Shown here piece by piece: positions 44,220 to 52,582 of a stretch of 64,000 nt of DNA. The stretch is taken from the NCBI GenBank assembly GCA_964594045.1, contig CAZQKR010000005.1, positions 1 to 64,000 of the forward strand. The letters run 5' to 3'. Position 1 is the first letter of the stretch. Every line of letters begins with the position of its first letter. The translations under genes were made by a program, and so were the position numbers. The notes below the pieces were generated by a model. That model made no database searches, was not told the DNA's origin, and saw only the letters and a program-made list of their open reading frames with translations. Origin of the DNA: UBA2365 sp964594045. GTDB lineage: Bacteria > Bacteroidota > Bacteroidia > Chitinophagales > Saprospiraceae.

Positions 44220-46628
44220 TCAATCCGGGATCAGCTTGAAGGTGTGTTTTAATACCTTTTGTATGTCCTCCTGATCCATGAGCATTCCCCTGTATTTACC
44301 TTCTACGAACATTTTGGTCTGATCACGGTAATGTCTGCTTACAAAATTACCTGATTGGCCTGTCGGATTGATATTTAAACCTTTTCCCGGATCTTTGAAA
44401 TCGATCAGTATTCTCACAGTCGGCCCTGAGATCACCTGATGAACCTTTTCTCCGGTGAATTTATATTCCATTTTGCTCAATGTGCTGTTTCCACCCGGAA
44501 TACTGTACGGACCTACATTGAACAGCTTGTTCAATGGCCATTTTTCACCTGCTGCGTGTTTAAAGCTGACCTTATGCACATCTCCCCACTGCCATTTGGA
44601 TACCTTTGATCCCAGCTGGTCTTTCAACTCATCCGCTGTCATCTTGAAAGATCGTACAAAAATATCCCTGCGTGTTTCTTTTTGCGGTGTTCCGATATCA
44701 TCCCACCATACCGATCCATCGTTATAAAACAAGTACTCCAATGACCTCCTGAACATATAGGAATAGTCGATCAGTCGGATCATTTTTGAACCCAGCTCAT
44801 CTTCCATGCAATTGTTAGTTATATAATGGATCATCTTTTCCAGTATTACAGGACCGGCCTGATCGGTCTCATAGGAACCCTGCCATGCTTTCAAAGTATC
44901 AAAAACTTCCTTCTGAAAGTCATCATCCAATTCATTTCTTGAGATCATACCGAGCATCATTGAAGCCATATCATAGTATGGTGGTGCCATTACATCGAGT
45001 TGAAGTGCCTTCATATCCTCCAAATCCACTTTTCCTGCTTTGGAGAGAATTTCATGGATCCGCTCTATCCTGTGAGATTGAATATAATTGCCTGGCACAA
45101 AATGACTTCCGGATAAAACAGGGTCATTATTTGCTGTTGCGACATAACCTTCAGGCGCATTGATATTGTGAGGATGTTCTTCAAATTCCAGGTATCTGAT
45201 GATCTCATCCTTGCCCGAAGCTCCGTCGAGTAATACCGACCTGTTAAGTCCCTCCCTGAATACTGGCAGCTTGCCGGTTGCCCACCAGGCATAATTGCCA
45301 TCCTTGTCCCCGTAATTGACATACAGGCCGACGACATCCAACATGGGCATAGCAGCAGAAAAAGCCTCTATATTTTCAGCCTTGTTCATGGAATACATTG
45401 CCTGCATTGTTTGGGATTCAAACTCCAGAACAGTCCAGAACAGGGAAACCGGTGCGTCAGACAAATAGGCAATATTTGGATCCACATCGTTAACGATCGG
45501 GCCGTGCTTGGTGGAATAAACAGTCATTTTAACGTCATCACTGCCTTTGACACGGATGATCTCCTCCCTTTTGATCAAATCCTCCCACTGGTTTTTGTAC
45601 ATAACTTTATCAGGATCATCGGGATGTATGGTTTCCTGGTAATAATTGACATTATCAAAGGGGAATATGGTCAGTCCCCATGCTATGCTCCGGTTGTGCC
45701 CCAGCACACCAAACGGAACAAGAGGTAAATGGTGCCCGTAAAAATCCGTGCCCGGAAAACTGATATGCGCCTCGTACCAGGTTGCCGGTTGCCCGTAATC
45801 TATGTGCGTGTCATTGGCAAACAGAACTTTACCGCTTTTGGATTTTTGCGGACCGATGACCCATGAATTGCTGCCCCACCAAAGCGGAATACCATATTGC
45901 TGAAGTTTGGCACTCAACTTACTCAGCATACTGATCTCTGGTGTTTTAAGCGTATCTTTAGCGAGTTTTTTGGACAACTCCGGATCATCTGCAAGTTTCA
46001 GATCGCCAAGATACGGTTGACCCAGCTTTTTACCAATGTAGGCGGTCAATGCATCATCTTTTGTGGCATAAGAGAATGTCAATGACATGTAATTAATGAT
46101 GGAATATATATCTTCCGGGGTAAAATCTTCTTTTGGAATACCGATCAATGTGTATTCAAGAGGTAATTTTTCATGATGAAGATAATGATTTACGCCTTTC
46201 AGATAGGCCAACACTGCTTTCTGGTAAGGTTCATCACTACCGCTCATGTATTTTTTTGCAGACATACGTGCCTTTTCATAAATACTGAGGGTTCGCATGA
46301 GTTTATCCACTTCAACCAGATCCTGTCCGAGCAATTCAGACAAGCGTCCTGAAGTCAGCCGTCTGAGCATATCCATCTGGAACAACCTGTCCTTTGCCTG
46401 TGCATATCCAAGTGCAAAATATGCATCTTCCTCATTTTCTGCCTGAATATGCGGAATACCATAGTGGTCATAGAGGATCGTCACCTCTTTATGCAAACCG
46501 GGAATTTTTGCAGTTCCATCATAATCAGGAGCAGTGGAACGCACATAAAAAAACAGTGCTGTCAGAATCACAACCAACACAATTAATGTATACAACAATG
46601 CTTTTCTTAATAGACCTCTAATTTTCAT
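44220..46628 (-). CDS. penicillin acylase family hydrolase (Ntn type)
   Basis: An 802-residue periplasmic amidase precursor of the penicillin/acyl-homoserine-lactone acylase family. An N-terminal hydrophobic segment (ALLYTLIVLVVILTALFFYV) exports or anchors it. The small-subunit part has HIQAENEEDAYFALGYAQAK DRLFQMDML-type sequence. The nucleophile serine, freed by self-cleavage, is in WWGSNSWVIGPQKSKSGK, with FANDTHIDYGQPATWYEAHI after it. The conserved asparagine region is TANNDPVLSG. The substrate is unknown; cell-wall peptides, AHLs or other amides are possible. It is read against its neighbours, between lptE and the TPR-like gene. Confidence 0.9.
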   Translation of the reverse strand: MKIRGLLRKALLYTLIVLVVILTALFFYVRSTAPDYDGTAKIPGLHKEVTILYDHYGIPHIQAENEEDAYFALGYAQAKDRLFQMDMLRRLTSGRLSELLGQDLVEVDKLMRTLSIYEKARMSAKKYMSGSDEPYQKAVLAYLKGVNHYLHHEKLPLEYTLIGIPKEDFTPEDIYSIINYMSLTFSYATKDDALTAYIGKKLGQPYLGDLKLADDPELSKKLAKDTLKTPEISMLSKLSAKLQQYGIPLWWGSNSWVIGPQKSKSGKVLFANDTHIDYGQPATWYEAHISFPGTDFYGHHLPLVPFGVLGHNRSIAWGLTIFPFDNVNYYQETIHPDDPDKVMYKNQWEDLIKREEIIRVKGSDDVKMTVYSTKHGPIVNDVDPNIAYLSDAPVSLFWTVLEFESQTMQAMYSMNKAENIEAFSAAMPMLDVVGLYVNYGDKDGNYAWWATGKLPVFREGLNRSVLLDGASGKDEIIRYLEFEEHPHNINAPEGYVATANNDPVLSGSHFVPGNYIQSHRIERIHEILSKAGKVDLEDMKALQLDVMAPPYYDMASMMLGMISRNELDDDFQKEVFDTLKAWQGSYETDQAGPVILEKMIHYITNNCMEDELGSKMIRLIDYSYMFRRSLEYLFYNDGSVWWDDIGTPQKETRRDIFVRSFKMTADELKDQLGSKVSKWQWGDVHKVSFKHAAGEKWPLNKLFNVGPYSIPGGNSTLSKMEYKFTGEKVHQVISGPTVRILIDFKDPGKGLNINPTGQSGNFVSRHYRDQTKMFVEGKYRGMLMDQEDIQKVLKHTFKLIPD

Positions 46629-46939
46629 GATAAATTATTTTGAAGTGAATCAACATTTTCTGATTACCGAAAAACCAGCGTTTCCGTATGTGATTAATGC
46701 TTAATGAGAACTGAAGAAAACAATCCTATAAAAATAATATTTTTCAGGATTAAAAGCAATTTTTTCGATGTATTGGAGCAATAAATGTGATGTTTTCCCA
46801 TTTTTCGCATTTTTTTTACGATTATATTCAACAGCAAATGATTCCGGAAAAGGATGTTGTTTCTATTGTAAACAGAAAAAAAATCCCCTTTATATGTGCT
46901 TTAAGTTATCTTTGCAGAAAATTTCTACCGGAAAATCCG
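46629..46939. other. 311-base divergent region acylase / TPR-like gene
   Basis: An in-frame extension of the TPR-like gene begins at 46787, but its sequence is AT-rich and irregular and contains the promoter element at 46907. I see no separate gene. Confidence 0.5.
46907..46914 (+). promoter_or_regulatory. -7 promoter element of the TPR-like gene
   Basis: TATCTTTG matches TAnnTTTG, 25 bases before the ATG at 46940. It sits inside the longer possible reading frame and so rules out the upstream start. No -33 TTTG is visible. Confidence 0.5.
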
Positions 46940-47623
46940 ATGAGTGAAACCTCTGTAAAATATGTCAATGATTATCTGGAAATGAATTGGAAAGAATTGT
47001 CGGACCTTTTTTCCAAATATCCGTACAGCCAAAAAATCACAGGGTTCATGAGTGTAAAAGCCCTTGAAGAACAATTTTTTGACCTGGACAATCCTGGCAA
47101 AAAAACATTTTTACAAGCCAATAACCCCGGAATACAATACGCCAACGTCATTCGTGATCTGGATAATCTGAAAGAAAAGCTAAAAAAAGTTGATCAGATT
47201 TCAGGATCACAGGACACTGTGCAAGGGACCATTGAGCAGCCAGTGGATCATGAGTCAGAAATGCTTTCAAACCCAAAGTTTACTGTGAATCAACAGGAAA
47301 TTTCCTCCGGAAAGGCTGTTGTAAAAGGTACAACTACAAGCCGGGCATATCAGAGCGATTTTACCAGGTGGTTGTTGAAGCAAAACATCCAATTTGTACC
47401 AAAAGCGGTTGAAAAGGAGGACAAGACCATAGAAAAGGAAGTAAAACCGAACGATCCAAACCAGTTGAGAGAGGAGATCGTAAGCGAGCCTTTGGCTGCT
47501 TTATATGCTCAACAAGGCCTTATAAAAGAGGCAATTGAAATGTATACGAAATTAAGTTTGAAAATTCCAGATAAAAGTGCTTACTTTGCCGAAATTATTA
47601 AAAAACTAAAAAAAAGTAACTGA
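46940..47623 (+). CDS. TPR-like protein next to secG
   Basis: A 227-residue cytoplasmic protein. The N-terminus MSETSVKYVNDYLEMNWKEL and DLFSKYPYSQKITGFMSVKA resembles a family found just upstream of secG in many Bacteroidota. A charged, disordered middle (about 60-170) leads to a helical C-terminus, EPLAALYAQQGLIKEAIEMY followed by TKLSLKIPDKSAYFAEIIKK, a single TPR-like pair. The role is not known. The start at 46940 rather than 46787 is supported by the promoter element and by this N-terminus. It precedes secG by 3 bases. Confidence 0.75.
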   Translation: MSETSVKYVNDYLEMNWKELSDLFSKYPYSQKITGFMSVKALEEQFFDLDNPGKKTFLQANNPGIQYANVIRDLDNLKEKLKKVDQISGSQDTVQGTIEQPVDHESEMLSNPKFTVNQQEISSGKAVVKGTTTSRAYQSDFTRWLLKQNIQFVPKAVEKEDKTIEKEVKPNDPNQLREEIVSEPLAALYAQQGLIKEAIEMYTKLSLKIPDKSAYFAEIIKKLKKSN

Positions 47624-47626
47624 TTT

Positions 47627-47902
47627 ATGTTGACATTCATGGTAATCCTGATAGCGCTGGTAAGTGTGATGCTGATAGCAGTGATCCTCATTCAGAACCC
47701 GAAAGGTGGTGGAATCGATGCTACTTTTGGCGGTCAGGGAGCAAATCAGATGTTTGGCGCTGCCAAATCAACGGATTTTATTGAAAAATTGACATGGGGA
47801 CTGGCCATCGCTTTGTTTGCTTTGAGTATTCTTACTACTTTAATGGTGGGTTCTGCCGGCGATCCAACCGGTTTGGACATTCCACTGCAATCACAGGGAT
47901 AA
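47627..47902 (+). CDS. secG: preprotein translocase subunit SecG
   Basis: A 91-residue inner-membrane protein with two spans, MLTFMVILIALVSVMLIAVI (about 1-22) and LAIALFALSILTTLMV (about 57-74). The family loop NPKGGGIDATFGGQGANQMF (then GAAKSTDFIEKLTW) lies between them. SecG aids protein export through SecYE. The gene lies 3 bases after the TPR-like gene and ends with a strong terminator. groES and groEL, which often follow secG in Bacteroidota, are absent here. Confidence 0.95.
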   Translation: MLTFMVILIALVSVMLIAVILIQNPKGGGIDATFGGQGANQMFGAAKSTDFIEKLTWGLAIALFALSILTTLMVGSAGDPTGLDIPLQSQG

Positions 47903-48008
47903 TCATTCGGACAAAAAATCTGCCGGTAAAAAAAGTTTACTGCAGAGAAAATGTACAAAACTGTTTCAAATTGGGAAATTATACCTTTTTTGGAATACAG
48001 CGATAAAT

Positions 48009-48041
48009 GACCATTCTGTTTTCAGTATGGTCTTTTTTTTT
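48009..48041 (+). terminator. secG terminator
   Basis: GACCATTCTG (48009-48018) pairs with CAGTATGGTC (48023-48032) with one T-T mismatch and a TTTT loop. It is followed by nine T (48033-48041). A strong rho-independent signal, about 107 bases after the secG stop. Confidence 0.85.
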
Positions 48042-48118
48042 AGACAGAGATCCAATATAAAACTTATTGTTCTTTATAAACGGTTGTAATCAAATTTGCG
48101 GGATCACACATCATTAAT

Positions 48119-49699
48119 ATGACAAGATCAGATGAATTCAGGCGGGCAATAAAGGAAGGTTACACTTTTCAATCTGAATCCTTCGTTCTGGGTGCCGGAA
48201 TGCTGGATGGTAAAGTCCATAAGGAGGCTTTTGTTCGGTTACCTATTAAAACACTCAACAGACACGGATTGATCGGCGGGGCAACGGGAACGGGCAAGAC
48301 AAAGACACTGCAGTTGATCGCCGAACAACTTTCAGCCTACGGAGTTCCTTCCCTGGTCATGGATGTCAAGGGAGATTTGAGTGGTATCGCGATGCAAGGC
48401 GAAGCTAAAACCTCCATACTGGACAGGCACGAAAAGATTGGCTGGCCATATATTCCGGGAGAAAGCCCGGTGGAGTTCCTATCCCTTTCAGGAGAAAAAG
48501 GTGTAAAACTCAGGGCAACTGTTTCCGAGTTTGGACCTGTATTGTTTTCAAAGATCCTCGAACTGAATGAAACCCAGAGCGGTGTGATCGGAGTGATCTT
48601 CAAATACAGTGATGATCAGGACTTTCCACTGGTTGACCTGGAAGATTTTAAAAATGTGATGAGGTATATCTCGGACGAAGGGAAATCCGAATTTGAAAGC
48701 CTGTATGGAAAGATATCCAGCACTTCAACAGGAACTATCCTCAGAAAAATTGTGGAACTGGAACAACAGGGAGCGGATGTATTTTTTGGTGAACCATCAT
48801 TTGATATGCCTGACCTCGCACGCCTGGATGCCAATGGTAAAGGGATCATTTCTGTACTCAGACTCGTGGATATTCAGGACAGACCCAGGATGTTCTCCAC
48901 GTTCATGTTGCAAATGCTGGCAGAGATCTATTCCGTATTCCCTGAAGTCGGTGATCCGGACAAGCCAAAACTGGTATTGTTTATCGACGAAGCGCACCTG
49001 ATCTTCAATGAATCTTCCAAGGTTTTACTGAATCAGATAGAGATCATCATCAAACTCATCCGTTCCAAAGGCATAGGTGTAATTTTCATTACCCAGAATC
49101 CGGCAGACATACCGGAAGCAGTTTTGGGACAACTTGGGTTGAAAATCCAGCACGCATTGAGGGCATTTACTGCAAAAGACCGTAAAGCGATCAAACTCGC
49201 ATCCGAAAACTATCCGGATTCGGATTTTTATGATACCGCTCAACTGCTCACTGAGTTGGGTATCGGTGAAGCGATGGTGACCGCCCTGAACGAGAAAGGT
49301 ATCCCTACCCCTTTGGCGCATACTTATCTTCGCGCACCTCAATCACGAATGGATATCCTCACACCAACAGAAATAGACGACAAGGTAAGGCAATCGGTCC
49401 TCGTCAGAAAATATGAAAAAAAGCTGGATAGTACCAGCGCAAGAGAGATACTCAGTGCAAAAATAGATGATGCAAGGAATACTAAAAGAGATGTGGAATA
49501 CAAGATCCCGGTTCCGCCTCCAAAGCCTGAAAAAAAAGTCAAAGGACCTTCAACACTGGAAAAAGTAGTTAAAAGTCCGGTAGCCAGGCAAATCGGAAAC
49601 ACGATAGCGCGGGAATTGACCAGGGGAATACTGGGTGTATTAGGAGTAAAATCGACCAACCGGAAAAGAAAATCCGGAGGCATTGGCAAATTTTGGTAA
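48119..49699 (+). CDS. HerA-like ATPase (DUF853 / YjgR family)
   Basis: A 526-residue ATPase of the DUF853 family, resembling the C-terminal domain of the HerA helicase. Walker A is GLIGGATGTGKTKTLQLIAE, Walker B is LVLFIDEAHLIFNESSKVLL, and the sensor-like segment FITQNPADIPEAVLGQLG follows. A lysine-rich C-terminal tail (about 455-526) ends the protein. The cellular role is unsettled; homologues such as E. coli YjgR are little studied. No NurA nuclease gene is nearby, so a classical HerA-NurA role is not indicated. The PlsC-like gene starts 25 bases after its stop. Confidence 0.88.
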   Translation: MTRSDEFRRAIKEGYTFQSESFVLGAGMLDGKVHKEAFVRLPIKTLNRHGLIGGATGTGKTKTLQLIAEQLSAYGVPSLVMDVKGDLSGIAMQGEAKTSILDRHEKIGWPYIPGESPVEFLSLSGEKGVKLRATVSEFGPVLFSKILELNETQSGVIGVIFKYSDDQDFPLVDLEDFKNVMRYISDEGKSEFESLYGKISSTSTGTILRKIVELEQQGADVFFGEPSFDMPDLARLDANGKGIISVLRLVDIQDRPRMFSTFMLQMLAEIYSVFPEVGDPDKPKLVLFIDEAHLIFNESSKVLLNQIEIIIKLIRSKGIGVIFITQNPADIPEAVLGQLGLKIQHALRAFTAKDRKAIKLASENYPDSDFYDTAQLLTELGIGEAMVTALNEKGIPTPLAHTYLRAPQSRMDILTPTEIDDKVRQSVLVRKYEKKLDSTSAREILSAKIDDARNTKRDVEYKIPVPPPKPEKKVKGPSTLEKVVKSPVARQIGNTIARELTRGILGVLGVKSTNRKRKSGGIGKFW

Positions 49700-49724
49700 G
49701 CAATTGACATTAAAATATTATATT

Positions 49725-50285
49725 ATGTTTAAATATTTGTCTTCCTTGATTTTAAGTTCACTGGGATGGAAAATTAAAGGAGCGTTTCCACACGAGGAAA
49801 AAAAACTGATCATTGTGGTCATGCACCATACTTCGAGCCTGGATTTTCCTCTGGGTTTGCTTGTGAGATCCAAACTTGGCTTCGAAGCCAATTTTGCCGG
49901 TAAATCAAGTCTTTTCAAACCGCCTTTTGGTTTTATTTTCAGAAAACTTGGTGGTTATCCGGTGGAAAGAGACCCTGCAAAAAAGAAGGGCAGTCTGACG
50001 GAAAGCATGATCCGTTTGTATGAACGTGAACCCAAACTGCGGATCGTATTTACCCCGGAAGGTACGAGGTCAAAAGTCAGCAAACTTAAGACAGGTTTTT
50101 GGACCATAGCCAAAGAAGCACATGTTCCGTTGCTTTATATAGATTTTGATGCATCTACCAAAACGGTCAGAATTGACAAAGCCCAGCCCCCCAAAGATAC
50201 TTTTGAAGAACAATATGCATCCCTGAAAGCGTTTTTTGGGAATTCAAAAGGACTGAAACCTGAGTTGTCATTTACATTTGAGTAA
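49725..50285 (+). CDS. PlsC-like 1-acylglycerol-3-phosphate acyltransferase
   Basis: A 186-residue acyltransferase-family protein. The catalytic HX4D motif is in MHHTSSLDFPLGLLVRSKLG, and the glycerol-phosphate binding block is FTPEGTRSKVSKLKTGFW. The segment KSSLFKPPFGFIFRKLGGYP matches the family's second block. It would acylate lysophosphatidate or a similar acceptor at the inner membrane. The frame is open to 49683, but that start overlaps the ATPase gene; the ATG at 49725 gives the expected hydrophobic N-terminus MFKYLSSLILSSLGWKIKG. This is a short family member and its exact acceptor is uncertain. Confidence 0.87.
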   Translation: MFKYLSSLILSSLGWKIKGAFPHEEKKLIIVVMHHTSSLDFPLGLLVRSKLGFEANFAGKSSLFKPPFGFIFRKLGGYPVERDPAKKKGSLTESMIRLYEREPKLRIVFTPEGTRSKVSKLKTGFWTIAKEAHVPLLYIDFDASTKTVRIDKAQPPKDTFEEQYASLKAFFGNSKGLKPELSFTFE

Positions 50286-50416
50286 TTGATTGCTTTGATT
50301 CAAACACTTTTGGTCAACGTACAGAACTTGTAAGATTCTGTGCTGCAACAATCTATATAGTAATTGGAACAATCAAATAAATTGCGTTTCAGATCCTTCA
50401 GAACGTATAAAACTAC

Positions 50417-51100
50417 ATGAACATGAGAAAGATTTTATTGTCCGGATGGTTAATATTCATCGCTATCATTTCTTTTTACGGATGTAAAAAATGCGGAGAA
50501 AGTATTGATTTCGGAGATTTTGCTCTGCAGGACAGCAGCATAGCCAACTGGTTTCCTTATCTGGATAAGGATCAGCTCAGGTTTGAAAATCAGGATGGAG
50601 AAACTGTTGTTCTATCCATGGAATTCCGGGATCTGAATAAAACCACGGTCACTTTCAGGGAAACCTGCAATGAAGGTCTTTTCGATACCGCACAGGAATT
50701 TTACCATGGAGATTTTTTTCACACAAGGTACACAGCAGATCAGGAAGGAGATCATTTTGTTTTGGATATTTACCTTTATGTCACTCACATCAATGATTAC
50801 ACAAAACTGACCTTATATGATCAGGTGAGCTTCAATTCCGGCGTTTTCGGATCAAAGGGTGATCCCGGAGTTGGCGGAGCAGTTTCACAGGTAGCCAGTT
50901 ATCGTGGCAACACCATTCCAGACAGTACGCTTGAATTTTTAAGTTGGGTGAATTATGCCGAATCTGTTGAGATACAAGGCAAAACATACGAGGATGTCTA
51001 TTTCTTCCTGCGTGAAGGCGTCCCCTCTTTGTACGTTCAGAAATACAAAGGAATCATCGCATTTGCAGGATTTGACGGAGATTTATGGGTGATCAGATAA
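50417..51100 (+). CDS. hypothetical lipoprotein
   Basis: A 227-residue lipoprotein with no family I recognise. The signal peptide MNMRKILLSGWLIFIAIISF ends in a lipobox with Cys23 (YGCKKCGES). The mature part is mixed and beta-rich, with NWFPYLDKDQLRFENQDGET, a probable second cysteine in FRETCNEGLFDTAQEFY, and KGIIAFAGFDGDLWVIR at the end. A second ATG at codon 3 is possible. Two hairpins without T-runs follow (51102-51127 and 51144-51166). It is transcribed before the T9SS gene but appears separate. Confidence 0.7.
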   Translation: MNMRKILLSGWLIFIAIISFYGCKKCGESIDFGDFALQDSSIANWFPYLDKDQLRFENQDGETVVLSMEFRDLNKTTVTFRETCNEGLFDTAQEFYHGDFFHTRYTADQEGDHFVLDIYLYVTHINDYTKLTLYDQVSFNSGVFGSKGDPGVGGAVSQVASYRGNTIPDSTLEFLSWVNYAESVEIQGKTYEDVYFFLREGVPSLYVQKYKGIIAFAGFDGDLWVIR

Positions 51101-51207
51101 AAAATCTAGCGCTATTAAATTAGATTTACTATTTTAGCCTTCTCTTAGTGTGATTTATACGCTAAGATGGGTGAAATAAACAACCTTTTACTTTTAAAAC
51201 CAAAGTT

Positions 51208-52479
51208 ATGAAAAGAGTGATTTTCGTATTATCCTGTTTTTACCTTTTCACCAATTTATCTGCACAATATTATGTAAGAGGAGATCATAATGGCTGGGGG
51301 ACCAGTAATCCATTGCTCCAAAGATCAACATTATATGGTGGAAGCACTTATGCAACTGTTTTAAGTGCCAGTTTTGATCAGGAGTTTAAAATTGCAAATG
51401 GCGATTATTCACATCAATGGGCAGGCGGATATTGGATCACTGAATATAATAAAAGATGGACAATTGGAGCAAATGGAGCAAATGCAATATGGAAAGGCAC
51501 TCCAAATTCCCATATCGTTGTTGTTACAGAAAACCCCGGATCATTTGTTGGCCAACAACTCCCATCCGGGATCATGACGCTGTCAGCATTACCTGTTGGA
51601 ATTACTTCTGTCTCACAGATTGGCACGGATCAGGGAGGAGGTAATTATCAGACTTTTTCCACCGGGCCGCAAACCATCAATATTACTTTATCTGCAGCCA
51701 AATCACCTGAAGAAAACATTTATCTAAGATATACTACAAACAACTGGGCTTCAAGCAACTGGGTTCTGGCTACAGGATCAGGTACAAGTTATTCAGCAAT
51801 TATACCAGGTCAAGCCAACGGAACAATTATCAGTTATTATGTATTAAGTACCACTTTGACTTTTCCACATGGAGATCTTGAATTTCACCCTAATTTGATG
51901 ACTATAAATTACAATAATAATAATGGCATCAACTTCACTTACACGATAAATATTTCATTAGCCACAAGCATTTTGTCACTTGAAGTCATCAAAGATGGAG
52001 TCAATGATGTAATTATAAACTGGGTCGCAACAAACAATAGAAACATTGATTCATTTGAAGTGGAATTTGGCCAGGGAAAAGAATTTACCTCAATAACAAA
52101 ACTTAATGCCGGGAATCAGAAAGAGGACACATACTATTCTTTTAAACACCTTTATGTACCAGAAGGCACCAATTATTACAGGGTAAAAATGATTGACAAA
52201 GACAAAAGTATTAGTTATTCAAAAACTGTTTCAGTGGAAATTGACCACAGCCATCCAATTTTGCTACCAAATCCAAATAACGGACAATTTACATTGAAAG
52301 GATTGCCTGATGGAAAAACTCGAATCAGCATATTTGACCAAACCGGAAAACTTATTCTGGTAACCTATTCAATCGACAGCCAACAAGAAATGAATTACCA
52401 GTCACTTAGTCCCGGTAAATATTTCATCACTCTCCAAAATGGAACTTTTCAAAAATCTGTCATGTTCCAAAAGTTTTAA
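51208..52479 (+). CDS. secreted protein with T9SS type A sorting domain, possible glycan-binding modules
   Basis: A 423-residue secreted protein. The signal peptide is MKRVIFVLSCFYLFTNLSAQ. The mature N-terminus YYVRGDHNGWGTSNPLLQRS resembles starch-binding or isoamylase-N-like modules, and a second module around ENIYLRYTTNNWASSNWVLA (about 171-240) looks like a carbohydrate-binding beta-sandwich. The last 75 residues form a type A sorting domain (LLPNPNNGQFTLKGLPDGKT, ISIFDQTGKLILVTYS, LSPGKYFITL). Its position just before the PUL sensor suggests a glycan-related role; that is inference only. It ends with its own terminator. Confidence 0.78.
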   Translation: MKRVIFVLSCFYLFTNLSAQYYVRGDHNGWGTSNPLLQRSTLYGGSTYATVLSASFDQEFKIANGDYSHQWAGGYWITEYNKRWTIGANGANAIWKGTPNSHIVVVTENPGSFVGQQLPSGIMTLSALPVGITSVSQIGTDQGGGNYQTFSTGPQTINITLSAAKSPEENIYLRYTTNNWASSNWVLATGSGTSYSAIIPGQANGTIISYYVLSTTLTFPHGDLEFHPNLMTINYNNNNGINFTYTINISLATSILSLEVIKDGVNDVIINWVATNNRNIDSFEVEFGQGKEFTSITKLNAGNQKEDTYYSFKHLYVPEGTNYYRVKMIDKDKSISYSKTVSVEIDHSHPILLPNPNNGQFTLKGLPDGKTRISIFDQTGKLILVTYSIDSQQEMNYQSLSPGKYFITLQNGTFQKSVMFQKF

Positions 52480-52501
52480 GTTGTGATATATGTTAAGAAA
52501 A

Positions 52502-52535
52502 AACAATCATCAGACTTTTGGTGGTTGTTTTTTTT
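52502..52535 (+). terminator. terminator of the T9SS gene
   Basis: AACAATCATC (52502-52511) pairs with GGTGGTTGTT (52520-52529) using two G-U pairs, followed by a T-run to 52535. It isolates the upstream gene from the PUL sensor. Confidence 0.7.
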
Positions 52536-52582
52536 CAATGACCAGGAAAACCAGATAAAATGCATTTAGGAACAGATAATAA

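Noticed and set aside
51102..51166. Two inverted repeats after the hypothetical lipoprotein (AAATCTA/TAGATTT and CTTAGTGT/ACGCTAAG)
   Set aside because: Neither is followed by a T-run, and no regulator in the window suggests an operator; too weak to call.
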